Notes under the pieces: generated by a model | Seen by the model: only the letters and a program-made list of their open reading frames with translations | Databases searched by the model: none | What the model was told of the DNA's origin: nothing | From: CBDCXF01 sp965223755 | GTDB taxonomy: Bacteria; Acidobacteriota; Thermoanaerobaculia; Multivoradales; JAHEKO01 | Assembly (NCBI GenBank): GCA_965223755.1 | Contig: CBDCXF010000001.1 | Coordinates: 372,001 to 436,000 of the forward strand | Length of the DNA: 64,000 bases | Direction: 5' to 3' | Position numbers and translations under genes: made by a program | Shown here: positions 25,391-35,206 of the stretch, one piece after another | Numbering within the stretch: position 1 is the stretch's first letter | Layout of the letters: each line of letters starts with the position of its first letter

Positions 25391-28062
25391 TGCTCACCGG
25401 GGATGGCTATTCATACGCCGAGCTCAAGGAAGTGGCCGACGAGGTACGCGATGAGTTGCTGCTCATCGGAGAGGTCGCCAAAGTCGAGATCCAAGGCGAG
25501 CAGGACGAACGTGTCTTCGTCGAGTACCGCAACGCGCGCCTGGCCGAAATCGGCATCTCGCCGTTGCAACTGCAGCAGGCTCTGGAAGCGCGCAACATCA
25601 TCAACCCCGGCGGCGATATTCGCACCGCCGAGGAAGAGATTGTCTTCGAGCCGTCGGGGAACTTCGAATCTATCGATGATCTCACCAACACTCTAATTAC
25701 CATCCCAGGGCGTAGCGAACTGGTGCGCCTGGGTGATGTTGCCGAGGTTACACGCGGGTACGTGGACCCACCGCGCACTAAGGCCCGGTCGAACGGCGAG
25801 CCCGCTCTGGCCCTGGGCGTCTCGATGCGCGAGGGGGGCAACATCCTTACTCTCGGCGAAGAGGTGCGCGCGACCATCGATCGGGTGCGCTCTTCGTACC
25901 CCCTCGGCGTTGAGTTCGATTACTTGGTTTTCCAGCCCGATGAAGTCGAGCGCAAGGTGGACGGCTTCGTCGTCAACCTCATTCAGGCGGTAGTCATCGT
26001 CATGGTGGTGATGCTGTTCTCGCTGGGGGTGCGCACCGGTCTGGTAGTCGCCAGCCTGATTCCCATGGCGATCTTGGTCACCTTCATCTTCATGTCGTTC
26101 TTTGACGTCGGCATCAACCAGATGTCATTGGCGGCGCTCATCATCGCCCTCGGCCTACTGGTCGACAACGCCATCGTCATGTCGGAGTCGATCATGGTGG
26201 CGATGGAAGGGGGTAAGTCGGCCAAGCAAGCGGCAATTGACTCGGCGGCAGAACTGCGCATTCCGCTGCTGGTGTCATCGCTGACCACCGCCTGCGCCTT
26301 CTTGCCGATCTACCTGGCCGAGTCAGCGGTGGGCGAGTACACTGCGGCGCTCTTTCAGGTGGTGACGATCACGCTTCTGTGCTCTTGGGCCTTGGCGCTG
26401 ACCATGATCCCGCTGCTGTGCGTGCTCTTCCTGCGCGTCAAGCAAAAGAGTGGCGCCGACGGTTTCAATAGTACTTTCTACCGTAGCTACCGTCGCTTCC
26501 TCCTCGCCGGGTTGCGGCATCCATTGGTGAGCGTCGCGGCGGTGGTGGCCGTTTTCTTTGGCGTGATGCAGTTGCTGCGCTTTGTCCCGGTGATCTTCTT
26601 CCCACCCAACGACCGCAAGACGGCAACCGTTGAACTCAAGCTTCCCGTTGGCAGCCCGCTCTCGGCGACCGAGGAAGTGGTAGACCAGGTGGAAGACTTC
26701 ATTGCCGCCGAATTGATGTTGGACGAAGGAGTGGAAGATGCAGTCGGAGTGACCAACTGGGCCACATTCCTCGGTGAAGGGGCGCCGCGCTTTGTGCTTT
26801 CGTACGGTCCAGAGCAGGCCAGTCCGCACTACGCCATCCTGCTGGTGAACACCAACGATCGACCGCACCTGGACGAGGTCGTGCGCAGATTGCAGCAGTT
26901 CACCGACGGGATTCCCGGTTTGTCGGCGCAGATCGCTCCGTTGCCCAACGGCCCACCCCCGGGTACGCCGATCCAAGTGCGCCTCTCCGGCCGCGAGCCC
27001 GAGGTCCTATTCGAGAAGGTTCAGGAGGTCAAGGATAAGTTGACCGCGATTCCCGGAGCGCGGAGTGTTGCCGACGACTGGGGGGCGCGCACCAAGAAGG
27101 TGCTGGTGGAAATCGACGAGGCACGGGCACAGCGAGTGGGCGTCACCAACCAGGACATCGCAGTATCGCTGCAAACCCTCTTTTCGGGCTTCACCACCAC
27201 CGAGTTTCGCGAGGACGACAAGGTCATCCCCGTCACCCTGCGTTCGGAACGCGCTTCGGTGCTGCCCGGCCGCTTGGGGAGCGTCAACGTCTTCTCACAA
27301 GCCACCGGCAGTTCGGTGCCGCTGACCCAGGTTGCGGACGTCAAGCTGGCCTGGCAGCCCGGGATCATTCTCAGACGTGACCGGCTCAAGACCGTGACGG
27401 TAGAGGCCGATCTCGAAGAGGGTGTCACCGCCACCGAAGTCAACGCCGTGCTCTCCCCGTGGCTCGGCTCGGTCAGTGTCGACTGGCCTCTTGGCTATTC
27501 CTGGGAACTCGGCGGTGAAGAAGAAGCTTCGGCCAAGGCCAACGCTTCGATCATGGCCAAGTTGCCGGTGGCTGGCCTGCTCATCGTTCTCTTGCTGGTG
27601 GGGCAGTTCAATTCGTTGCGGCGCCCGGCGATCATCCTCATCACCATTCCGCTGGGAGTCATTGGGGTCGTCCTGGGGTTGCTGATCATGCGCTCGTACT
27701 TCGGCTTTATGACCTTGTTGGGGATCATTTCGCTTGCCGGCATTGTCATCAACAACGCCATCGTCCTCATTGACCGCATTGATCTGGAGATTCGCGAAAA
27801 CGGTCTGTCACCGCAAAACGCCATCGTCGAGTCGGCGCAACGCCGTCTGCGGCCGATCCTGCTGACCACGTTCACTACCCTCGGTGGTCTCATTCCGCTC
27901 TATCTGGGCGGTGGTCCGATGTACGAGCCGATGGCGGTGGCGATCATGTTCGGACTGGTCTTCGCCACTCTGCTGACCCTGGGTGTGGTACCGGTCTTGT
28001 ACGCGCTCTTCTTCCGCGTCAAGTTCGCAGATTACCGATACACAGCCGCCGCGGAGAGCTGA
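25195..28062 (+). CDS. RND efflux pump (AcrB-like), main part
   Basis: 955 residues in the frame that continues the N-terminal piece at 24968; together they give about 1030 residues, the normal RND length. Seen are the periplasmic porter domains, membrane helices around FVVNLIQAVVIVMVVML, the proton-relay helix LIIALGLLVDNAIVMSE (a single Asp followed by Asn, where AcrB has two), and the second-half mirror LGIISLAGIVINNAIVLIDR. The TTG at 25195 is only the first possible codon after the shift, not a natural start. Inner-membrane, proton-driven export, substrate unknown. The two in-frame parts are both well conserved, so the lesion is recent or artefactual. Confidence 0.87.
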   Translation: MDSIVSQSKTGVSIVTVNIQERYTQMRPIWDDLRRKVDRVAPTLPDGVQPPEVNDEFGDVFGTMVMLTGDGYSYAELKEVADEVRDELLLIGEVAKVEIQGEQDERVFVEYRNARLAEIGISPLQLQQALEARNIINPGGDIRTAEEEIVFEPSGNFESIDDLTNTLITIPGRSELVRLGDVAEVTRGYVDPPRTKARSNGEPALALGVSMREGGNILTLGEEVRATIDRVRSSYPLGVEFDYLVFQPDEVERKVDGFVVNLIQAVVIVMVVMLFSLGVRTGLVVASLIPMAILVTFIFMSFFDVGINQMSLAALIIALGLLVDNAIVMSESIMVAMEGGKSAKQAAIDSAAELRIPLLVSSLTTACAFLPIYLAESAVGEYTAALFQVVTITLLCSWALALTMIPLLCVLFLRVKQKSGADGFNSTFYRSYRRFLLAGLRHPLVSVAAVVAVFFGVMQLLRFVPVIFFPPNDRKTATVELKLPVGSPLSATEEVVDQVEDFIAAELMLDEGVEDAVGVTNWATFLGEGAPRFVLSYGPEQASPHYAILLVNTNDRPHLDEVVRRLQQFTDGIPGLSAQIAPLPNGPPPGTPIQVRLSGREPEVLFEKVQEVKDKLTAIPGARSVADDWGARTKKVLVEIDEARAQRVGVTNQDIAVSLQTLFSGFTTTEFREDDKVIPVTLRSERASVLPGRLGSVNVFSQATGSSVPLTQVADVKLAWQPGIILRRDRLKTVTVEADLEEGVTATEVNAVLSPWLGSVSVDWPLGYSWELGGEEEASAKANASIMAKLPVAGLLIVLLLVGQFNSLRRPAIILITIPLGVIGVVLGLLIMRSYFGFMTLLGIISLAGIVINNAIVLIDRIDLEIRENGLSPQNAIVESAQRRLRPILLTTFTTLGGLIPLYLGGGPMYEPMAVAIMFGLVFATLLTLGVVPVLYALFFRVKFADYRYTAAAES

Positions 28063-28064
28063 TC

Positions 28065-28733
28065 TTGAGTACCCGCCCCGGACGCTTCCAGTGGCTGCTG
28101 GCAATTCTGGTGGCCATCCTGCTCAGCCATGCAGTCTTGTTCGAGTTGGGGCTCGAACGCTTGCACCGTCTGGTGTTTGCGGTCGGTATGGTGATGATCG
28201 GTCAGGTAGTCGGCGGCAGCCGCAAAAAAGGGCTGGCTACGTTTTTGTTTGCAGCCCCTGCGGTCGTCGCCCAGGTTGTCGCCTACGGTCAGCCCAGCCA
28301 GGGCACCATCCTGGCTGCCGGTGCCCTGACGTTTCTTCTCCTCGCGTTCGTGCTTTGGCTGGTCGCCACGAGTGTGTTTTCCGACGGCCGGGTGTCCACT
28401 GACCGCATCTTGGGGGCAATCTGTGTCTATTTGCTGCTGGGGATGATCTGGAGCACGCTCCATATCGTTCTCTGGGGAGTAGCTCCGGGCGCCTACGATG
28501 TGAGCCGTGAAATTCCTCTGCGAAGTGCCGAGACCGAGTTCATCTACTTCAGCTTCGTCACCTTGACCACACTTGGTTATGGCGACGTGGTGCCGGTGTC
28601 GCCGCTTGCGCGCATGTTGGCCTGGACCGAGGCGCTGGTGGGTCAACTCTTCCTGGCAGTGACCATCGCGCGGCTGGTCGGCCTCCACGTCGCCCATCGC
28701 CACAGTGATGGCGTCCCCCACGACAGCGTGTAG
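28065..28733 (+). CDS. Potassium-channel-like membrane protein (Ion_trans_2)
   Basis: 222 residues with TTG start, only 2 nt after the RND stop and with GGAGAG about 8 nt before. About five to six hydrophobic segments; the last two flank a pore loop with the selectivity filter TLTTLGYGDVVP (GYGD at about 171-174), the standard K+ signature. No RCK or cyclic-nucleotide domain follows; the C-terminus is short and His-rich. Translation is probably coupled to the pump gene, an unusual partnership. Ion flow through it is an inference from the filter. Confidence 0.82.
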   Translation: MSTRPGRFQWLLAILVAILLSHAVLFELGLERLHRLVFAVGMVMIGQVVGGSRKKGLATFLFAAPAVVAQVVAYGQPSQGTILAAGALTFLLLAFVLWLVATSVFSDGRVSTDRILGAICVYLLLGMIWSTLHIVLWGVAPGAYDVSREIPLRSAETEFIYFSFVTLTTLGYGDVVPVSPLARMLAWTEALVGQLFLAVTIARLVGLHVAHRHSDGVPHDSV

Positions 28734-28742
28734 AGTTGGCGC

Positions 28743-28958
28743 ATGGAACTCGGTCGTTTCGTCTTGATCGTCGGGATCGCGCTGGTCGCCGTCGGCGTTT
28801 TCTTGATGAGTGGCGGGTCACTATCGTGGCTGGGGCGGTTGCCGGGCGACATCCGCGTCGATAGACCCGGTTTCAAACTGTTCATCCCGATCACCACCAG
28901 CATTTTGTTGAGTGCGCTGGCCACCGGTGTGCTGTGGCTGGTGTCTAAGCTACGTTAG
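28743..28958 (+). CDS. DUF2905 small membrane protein
   Basis: 71 residues with two membrane segments (FVLIVGIALVAVGVFLM and SILLSALATGVLWLV) separated by the family signature LGRLPGDIRVDRPGFKLFIP. DUF2905 proteins are widespread and uncharacterised. It lies 9 nt after the channel gene and closes the efflux operon. Confidence 0.85.
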   Translation: MELGRFVLIVGIALVAVGVFLMSGGSLSWLGRLPGDIRVDRPGFKLFIPITTSILLSALATGVLWLVSKLR

Positions 28959-29045
28959 CTCGCTAGATTCTGCGTCACAGTCGATACGGGCACTTCGCCC
29001 GGATGGATTGTCGTTGGACAGTTCGGTGAGGAGAACGTGGTATTA

Positions 29046-31367
29046 CTATCTTTGGAACGCGTACGACAGCTTGACGAAGACCTCTTCGCCTGAGGACTTC
29101 AGGTTGAGGGACTCATCGAGTTCTTGTTTCGATCCATAGCCGAAAAACAAGACCGACTGCCAGTTGAGTTTGTAGGCGAAGACCAGGGAACCGCCGAGAC
29201 TCTCGGAGAGTTCGTCGACATTCTGGGGATCGTTGAAGAGTGATGGGTTGCGATCGGTCTTGAGCCACTGACCGATCAGCCGCAGCCAGCTCTTGGCGTT
29301 GAAATTGTAGGTCGCGCGCAGGCGGGTGACGCGCGCGTCGAACAGCTCTCCCGAGCGGCCGTCGTCGGTGTCCACGTCGAGGGAGCGCCGGTTGGCGATC
29401 AGCTCCATTTCAAGGTGGTCGCTGGGTCGCAGGTCGACGGTGACGTTTAGACCGGAGACGGCGGCGGGGCGTTCGTTGGCGAAGTCAATGTCGTCGCCGA
29501 AGAACCCGCGGATGAAGATCTGTGACAGTACGCCCCCCGGCCGCAAGAGTATCGTCGGGACGATCTGGTTGCGTTTGATGAGTTGATCGCCGGCTCGCTC
29601 GTCGGCGAGGTGGAATTCGATGCGGAAGAACGAGTTCAACTTGGCGTCGAGGCCAAATCCGGGCATGACGCGCCGCTCGAGGATGTCGCCATCGGTATTC
29701 ACGCGGTAGAGCGCTCGCGTGAAGGTCCGCAAACGCGACACCGGCTTGTCTTCAGGGTAGAAGGTGCGACCGATCTCGCTGAAGCCGAGCCGATAGCCAA
29801 CCCGCGGCATGAAACCGTTGTCGGTTCTGAAGTCGTCGGAAAAGTCGTTGTAGAGGGTGAAAAAGTCCCAATCTCCGGTTTGCCGGTTCCACCACAGCTC
29901 GGCGCCATGGCCCGACAGCTCGCGACCATCCCATTCGTCCGCTCCATCGGGTAGGTTGGGAGTCTCACTCTGGGAAAATAGGAGTTGTCCGGTGATGACA
30001 TCCTTGTCGGTGACTTGCCAGCGAAAGTCGGGGCCGAAAACCCTGTTGTAGGAGCCGTCGTCGCGCTCCCTTGTCGTGGCGAGAAAACTGGCGAACGAAT
30101 CCCCAAAGTTGTGCCGTAGGCGGGACATCAGCACCAGAGACTTCTGGTCATCATTGGCGAACTGGGAGCCTTGAGGACCAGGGATGATGACGCTGCCGCC
30201 GCCGCGGTCTTCGCCGATCAGAATGCTGTAAGTGTTGGAGCCGAAGTCGCCGGTGGCACGCGCCCCCCAACGTGGCGACGCGAAACTGCGAGTGTAGATG
30301 GCGTTGGTGGGTGTGCTGAAGAGATCGGTTCCTTCGAGAAAGAACGGTCGCTTCTCGGGGAAGAACAGTGCAAAGCGCTCGTTGGCCGAGATCAGCGGCA
30401 CATCCGATTCGATCTGCGAGAAATCGGGGTTGAAAGTGAGGTCAATGGCAGTGCGCGGGTTGGGCAACCACTTGATGTCCAGCCCGATCTCAGATTCCGG
30501 GTCGTCCCGTACCAAGCGGGTGCCGACGTCGCCCTCCGGCTCGGCATTCTGGAGGCCGGTGATGTAAGGGGCGATGACGGTATGGCTGCCGGAGGGCAGT
30601 TCGAAGAGTCCGGTCAGCGGCGTCGAGTTGCAAAGAAAGCAGGTGGAGTCGCGCGGTAGTTGCGAGGAGTAAAACTCATAGCGAAATTCGCGCGGGTAGT
30701 TGCGGAAGAACAAGATGCGCCACTGTTCGGGGTCGGATTCGGTATAGCGAAGAGACGAAAAGGGGATCCTCATCTCGAGAATCCAGCCATCCTCGGTGAT
30801 CGATCCGGCGCTCTCCCAGAAGTAGTCCGGCGCCAAGTCTTCTCCGGACGCGTCGTTGCCGATGGCATCGAGCTGGATACCGCGTGGGTTGGCGAGGAAG
30901 TACTGAGCCGAGCTGCCGTCATTGTTGGCGTCGATGACCACGCCTCCGTAGTCGGTGTAGCTCGGAATTTCGTCGCGGTTTGTCAGAGGCGCGCGGATCG
31001 CCGCGGGGTCAGGGTCGGCGAAACGAAAAGCGGCGTAGAAGAACTCCTCGTCGTAGGTCAGGTAACCGATGTTGTTGACCGGAGGTTCGATGTTGTCGCC
31101 GGGTCTGGTTTCCCACCAGCTTGTGATCTCTTCGACGCCGCTCCAGCCAGCATCGTCGAGCTTGCCGTCGACCTCGATCTCCCCCGAGGTGCGTTGAATG
31201 ACGAAGGGTGGATCTGTGGGAAGGGCGCCGAGCTCGGCACCGAGCCAAGGCGTAACGAGGACGACGAATACGACACCGATGCTCGCACGACGATGACCGG
31301 AGCCGTGACGACGACTGGTGACGTGACGGTGACAGGGGCGACCGAGCACGCTGTTTAGACGTAACAT
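29046..31367 (-). CDS. DUF5916 protein with N-terminal carbohydrate-binding-like domain
   Basis: 773 residues. After a basic leader and a hydrophobic stretch (IGVVFVVLVTPWLGAEL) comes a family-9 carbohydrate-binding-like domain: GEIEVDGKLDDAGWSGVEEI, YDEEFFYAAFRFADPD, GWILEMRIPFSSLRY. The remaining two thirds is DUF5916, beta-rich (FNPDFSQIESD; FALFFPEKRPFFLEG; ending FVKLSYAFQ with a terminal aromatic), which fits an outer-membrane barrel. Function is not known; such proteins are common in Acidobacteriota and Bacteroidota. It lies upstream of and on the same strand as nothing obvious; the DUF885 gene is 36 bp further upstream on the same strand and may share its transcript. Confidence 0.85.
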   Translation of the reverse strand: MLRLNSVLGRPCHRHVTSRRHGSGHRRASIGVVFVVLVTPWLGAELGALPTDPPFVIQRTSGEIEVDGKLDDAGWSGVEEITSWWETRPGDNIEPPVNNIGYLTYDEEFFYAAFRFADPDPAAIRAPLTNRDEIPSYTDYGGVVIDANNDGSSAQYFLANPRGIQLDAIGNDASGEDLAPDYFWESAGSITEDGWILEMRIPFSSLRYTESDPEQWRILFFRNYPREFRYEFYSSQLPRDSTCFLCNSTPLTGLFELPSGSHTVIAPYITGLQNAEPEGDVGTRLVRDDPESEIGLDIKWLPNPRTAIDLTFNPDFSQIESDVPLISANERFALFFPEKRPFFLEGTDLFSTPTNAIYTRSFASPRWGARATGDFGSNTYSILIGEDRGGGSVIIPGPQGSQFANDDQKSLVLMSRLRHNFGDSFASFLATTRERDDGSYNRVFGPDFRWQVTDKDVITGQLLFSQSETPNLPDGADEWDGRELSGHGAELWWNRQTGDWDFFTLYNDFSDDFRTDNGFMPRVGYRLGFSEIGRTFYPEDKPVSRLRTFTRALYRVNTDGDILERRVMPGFGLDAKLNSFFRIEFHLADERAGDQLIKRNQIVPTILLRPGGVLSQIFIRGFFGDDIDFANERPAAVSGLNVTVDLRPSDHLEMELIANRRSLDVDTDDGRSGELFDARVTRLRATYNFNAKSWLRLIGQWLKTDRNPSLFNDPQNVDELSESLGGSLVFAYKLNWQSVLFFGYGSKQELDESLNLKSSGEEVFVKLSYAFQR

Positions 31368-31403
31368 TCGCTAGACAAGTTCCCGGGCAGTCGTATGGTC
31401 AGC

Positions 31404-33200
31404 CTAGCCTCGCACGGGTTCTGGTTCCGCGACCGTAGTCAAACGCGGCGCAACAAATTCCTCCATGACGGCTTTGCGCATCAAATTGGGGGGCAGTAGC
31501 CCCTGGGAGAGGACGAAGTCGTGGAACTCCTTGCGATCGAAGGCGTCGCCCAGCTTGCGCTCGGTATCGGTTCGCAGTTCCATCAGGCGCTGATAGCCGC
31601 AGAAGTAGGATGTGGCCTGCCCAGGAGCCCAGAAGGTGTAGCGCTGAACTTCCTGAACGGCCATGGCGTGGGAGACCACCACATCTTCCTCGAGCACGCG
31701 GTAGGCCTCCTCTTCGTCGATGGTTCCGAGCTGCAACCCAGGATCGATATGGGCGCGGGCGGCACGCAAAAGGCGGTGTTGGAGCGAGATCAATTGGCCC
31801 TCAAGCGGCAAATAGGGCTTCATTTCCGCCTCGGTGTAGAGCGCCCATCCCTCGACGTTGACGCTGTTGAAAGCGAACAGGGCTCGGGCGATGGAAACGC
31901 CTGCTTCGATAATGGACGCGAACTGCATCTCGTGGCCGGGGCGCCCTTCATGGACGGACAGAGTCCACGAGGCGGCGTCGAAAGTGAAGTCATCGAAGCC
32001 CATGTCCTCTTCGCCGTCCTCGCTGGGGATGCGCAAGGGCAGGACGAATTCGCCGTATTCTCCGGTGTTGCCGATGAGGCGCGGCGGTGACATGTGCGGC
32101 GCTGGAATCGCGGCGCTCTCGGCTTCGCTGGCGAGGCGGATCCTCGCTTCCCGTTCCGGCAGAGTGACGATGTCATTAGCCGCGATCAGCTCCTCGAGTT
32201 CGGCCATGCGCTCCTGATAGTGGGGGAGGATGGCTTCGCCGACGATCTGCTCCTGCTTGAGCGCCCGGATGACATCGCGGTAGTCACTTGAATCCAGATC
32301 GCGCTCAGCGGCGATGAGTTCGGCGATCGCCTGCATCTCGTTTTGGATTTCTTTGAAAGATGTCTTGGCGCGGCTTTGCAGTTCAGAAGCGCTCATGTCG
32401 ACGCCGACATTCTTGAGATTGTTGGCGTAAAGCTCGGGTGGGAGGCGGAAGTCGTCGGTTGCCCGCGGCGCGATTTCCGTGTTGACAAACTCTTTCCAGT
32501 CGGCGATCTGCGTTTGCAGTTCCTGGTAGGCTTCTTCGTAGCCCTCGATTTCGAACTGTCCAAAGAGCTGTTCGATGCCTGCAATAAAGCGGTCGGTGTT
32601 GGCCAAATCCTTTTCCAGTTCGCCGCGGAACGGCCCACGCAAGTTGTCACGGTCAAAGTGGTTCTGGATGTAGGTCTTGGCTTGCTCTACGATCGGTTCG
32701 TACCCTTCCTCGATCCCGGTGTAGCGGCGCAGGCGAGTGAGAGCGGCAGCGCGCCGCTCCTCCTCGACCCGTTCGTCGAGAAGGACTCGCAACCCTTGAA
32801 AGACGGTTTGCGGGACGTTGAAGTAGGGAAGATTGTAGGCCTCGTTGAGTTGGGTTGTGGCGATGCTGTCGCGGGCCGTCTCGAGCATGATCTCCAGGTC
32901 CTGGCGCACCGCAGGCCGCCGTTCTGCCGCGAGGAGTTCCTCGAGTTCGTCGATCGCCCCTTCGAGCGCGGAGATAGCGCGAGCATTGGCGTCGAGTGGG
33001 ATCTGAGAGATTTCCTCATCGAGACCGTCGACACCCATGCGGCCGGCGGATTCTGGGGCGAGGCTGGCCATGACCTCGAGTAAGACGCGGGCGTTGGCGT
33101 CGCTGTCCGCGACCCAAGTTGCCCGTTCGCCAGTGGCAAACGCAGGAAAAACGGCGATGGCGAGCAGTGCGAGGGTAGCGATTCGAAATCGGCGGATCAT
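31404..33200 (-). CDS. DUF885 family protein, putative exported metallopeptidase
   Basis: 598 residues with a clean signal peptide (IATLALLAIAVFPAFA). Near residue 417 is HEGRPGHEMQF, a zinc-peptidase-like HExxxHE arrangement, and some 30 residues later VEGWALYTE, supplying a further Glu, both hallmarks of DUF885. The family is long, helical, and thought to be M32-like carboxypeptidases, but direct biochemical proof is scarce. First gene of a possible two-gene unit with DUF5916; 280 bp separate it from the divergent prs gene. Confidence 0.87.
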   Translation of the reverse strand: MIRRFRIATLALLAIAVFPAFATGERATWVADSDANARVLLEVMASLAPESAGRMGVDGLDEEISQIPLDANARAISALEGAIDELEELLAAERRPAVRQDLEIMLETARDSIATTQLNEAYNLPYFNVPQTVFQGLRVLLDERVEEERRAAALTRLRRYTGIEEGYEPIVEQAKTYIQNHFDRDNLRGPFRGELEKDLANTDRFIAGIEQLFGQFEIEGYEEAYQELQTQIADWKEFVNTEIAPRATDDFRLPPELYANNLKNVGVDMSASELQSRAKTSFKEIQNEMQAIAELIAAERDLDSSDYRDVIRALKQEQIVGEAILPHYQERMAELEELIAANDIVTLPEREARIRLASEAESAAIPAPHMSPPRLIGNTGEYGEFVLPLRIPSEDGEEDMGFDDFTFDAASWTLSVHEGRPGHEMQFASIIEAGVSIARALFAFNSVNVEGWALYTEAEMKPYLPLEGQLISLQHRLLRAARAHIDPGLQLGTIDEEEAYRVLEEDVVVSHAMAVQEVQRYTFWAPGQATSYFCGYQRLMELRTDTERKLGDAFDRKEFHDFVLSQGLLPPNLMRKAVMEEFVAPRLTTVAEPEPVRG

Positions 33201-33480
33201 GGTCTATGGGCTCCTTTGCGGTGAAGATGGACGCACCGTGCCTCGGCGCGGTCCGTGAGCGAGCACCTTCCTGTACGCAGCAGCGCTGGTAGAAGTTGCG
33301 GCCCGAAGTCGGCGGTTGAGCGGGCCGGCACGGTGCCGTAAGATCGGCTCGCAGTCAGGACGCGGGTGGGAGCGGCCAAGGCGGCAGGTTTCGCCGGGCG
33401 ACTGACTTTCTCGGCGAAGTAGGTTTTTCGGTAGTAATCAGGGTTTTCCACCGTATTCAGGCGGTCCGGTTGGAGCACGT

Positions 33481-34431
33481 ATGGCCATTCAGCATGGTGA
33501 GTTGAAGGTTTTTGGCGGTCGAGCGCATCCTGCGTTGACGGAGGAAATTTGCGACTATCTGCAGATTCCGGTCGGCAAGGTGGGCCTTCTCAATTTCTCC
33601 GACGGCGAGATCTTTTGTCAACTCGAAGAGAACGTCCGTGGAACCGACGTTTTCGTCGTCCAACCGATTTGCTCTCCGCCCAACGAAACCCTGATGGAAT
33701 TGTTGATCCTGCTCGATACCCTCAAGCGGTCGAGTGCAACACGGGTCAATGCCGTTCTGCCGTACTACGGTTACGCGCGCCAGGACAAAAAAGACAAGCC
33801 GAGGGTCCCGATTACCGCCAAGCTGGTTGCAGACTTGATCTCCACGGCGGGGGCCGATCGCATTTTGACCATGGATCTGCACGCCTCGCAGATCCAGGGA
33901 TTCTTCAACGTCCCTGTCGACCATTTGTTTGCGGCTCCAGTCCTCCTCGACGCCGTCGCCGATCTGCAAATCGAAGACTTGACCGTGGTTTCACCGGACG
34001 CCGGCGGAGTGGAGAGGGCGCGGGCCATCGGCAAAAGGATGGATGCCGGACTCGCCATCGTCGACAAGCGGCGAACCGCCCCCAACCAGGCCAAGGCGAT
34101 GAACGTCATCGGCAACGTGACAGACCGCAATGTCATTATCATTGACGACATCATCGACACCGCTGGCACCATGATCGAGACCGTCGACGCCCTGCTCGAG
34201 CAAGGCGCCAAGTCGGTACGTTCGGTCGGCATTCATGCTGTGCTCTCGGGTCCCGCCTTGGAGAGGATCGAAAACTCTCCGATTTCCGACGTGTTGGTTA
34301 CCAATACGACCCCACTTGAGGATAAAATCGCCGCTTGCGGCAAGATTCGGCCGCTTTCCGTCGCCAAGCTGCTTGGCGAAGCGATTCTGAGAATCCACGA
34401 GAACACTTCGGTTAGCTCGCTGTTCGTGTAG
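33481..34431 (+). CDS. prs: Ribose-phosphate pyrophosphokinase
   Basis: 316 residues, normal length. Converts ribose 5-phosphate and ATP to PRPP for nucleotide, His and Trp synthesis. Seen are the ATP/Mg loop (TMDLHASQIQGFF), the flexible loop region VVSPDAGGVERARAIGKRM and the PRPP-binding VIIIDDIIDTAGTM. GGAG lies 7 nt before the ATG. First of the housekeeping run prs-rplY-pth, a classic gene order. Confidence 0.96.
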   Translation: MAIQHGELKVFGGRAHPALTEEICDYLQIPVGKVGLLNFSDGEIFCQLEENVRGTDVFVVQPICSPPNETLMELLILLDTLKRSSATRVNAVLPYYGYARQDKKDKPRVPITAKLVADLISTAGADRILTMDLHASQIQGFFNVPVDHLFAAPVLLDAVADLQIEDLTVVSPDAGGVERARAIGKRMDAGLAIVDKRRTAPNQAKAMNVIGNVTDRNVIIIDDIIDTAGTMIETVDALLEQGAKSVRSVGIHAVLSGPALERIENSPISDVLVTNTTPLEDKIAACGKIRPLSVAKLLGEAILRIHENTSVSSLFV

Positions 34432-34452
34432 CGGCGGCCGTTGGAGAATGTG

Positions 34453-35130
34453 ATGAGTGAATTGGAACTGATGGTAGAGCCTCGTGAAGAAACGGGGAAG
34501 AACGTCAACCGGCGGCTGCGCGCTTCCGGTTGGATACCGGCGGTCGTCTACGGCGGCGGCAAAGACTCCGTCGCGATCAAGGTCCAGAAGGTGAACTTTC
34601 TGGACATGATCCGGCAAGGGAGTGAACACGGAGTCTTTCTGCTCAAGCTCGGCGACAGCGGCAAGAGCAGGCACACCATGATCCGCCAGGTCGAGACCGA
34701 TCCGGTGACCCGTCGTGTGATCCACGTCGACTTCCAGCGCGTGATCATGGACGAGAAGATTCGCGTCGAAGTTCCGGTCGAGTTGATCGGTGAAGCCGAA
34801 GGAGTCAAGAACCAGGCCGGAGTGCTCGATTTCGTCACCCGCGACATCCCGATCGAGTGTTTGCCTGGGGACATCCCGCAGGGTCTTCAATACGACATCT
34901 CGGATCTTGAGGTCGGCGACCATGCCGAACTGGGCGACATCGAACTGCCCGCGGGTGTGGAGTTGGCCATTGAGGCGGACCGTGTCCTTTGCTCGATCGC
35001 GCATGCACGCGTCGAAGAGGAAGAAGAAGAGGAAGAAGAATTCCTCATCGAGGCCGAAGCCGACGAGCCCGAAGTCATCGGCAAGGGTGGTGGCGAAGAC
35101 GAGGAGGCCGACGAGGACGAGGAAGGCTAG
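34453..35130 (+). CDS. rplY: Ribosomal protein bL25, CTC form
   Basis: 225 residues from the ATG at 34453 (GGAG 7 nt before); a TTG at 34441 is less likely. The 5S-binding N-terminal domain (REETGKNVNRRLRASGWIPA, VVYGG) is followed by the longer CTC C-terminal domain (PVELIGEAEGVKNQAGVL; DIPIECLPGDIP). The last ~45 residues are very acidic, with nine consecutive Glu after HARV. Acidic tails are common in CTC proteins; this one is long. Confidence 0.95.
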   Translation: MSELELMVEPREETGKNVNRRLRASGWIPAVVYGGGKDSVAIKVQKVNFLDMIRQGSEHGVFLLKLGDSGKSRHTMIRQVETDPVTRRVIHVDFQRVIMDEKIRVEVPVELIGEAEGVKNQAGVLDFVTRDIPIECLPGDIPQGLQYDISDLEVGDHAELGDIELPAGVELAIEADRVLCSIAHARVEEEEEEEEEFLIEAEADEPEVIGKGGGEDEEADEDEEG

Positions 35131-35174
35131 AGGCCTTTTCTCAGTCTGGTGGCAGCCTTCCGAACGCGATGCCA

Positions 35175-35206
35175 CCCGAACACTATGTTGCCCGATCACT
35201 ATGTTG
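35175..35206. repeat. 16-bp direct duplication at pth start
   Basis: CCCGAACACTATGTTG and CCCGATCACTATGTTG follow each other directly with one base difference, giving two nested ATG codons in different frames (35185 and 35201). Only the first is in the pth frame. Confidence 0.85.

Noticed and set aside
33201..33480. Possible tRNA or riboswitch before prs
   Set aside because: No cloverleaf, no T-loop sequence and no known riboswitch core could be found; treated as a divergent promoter region.
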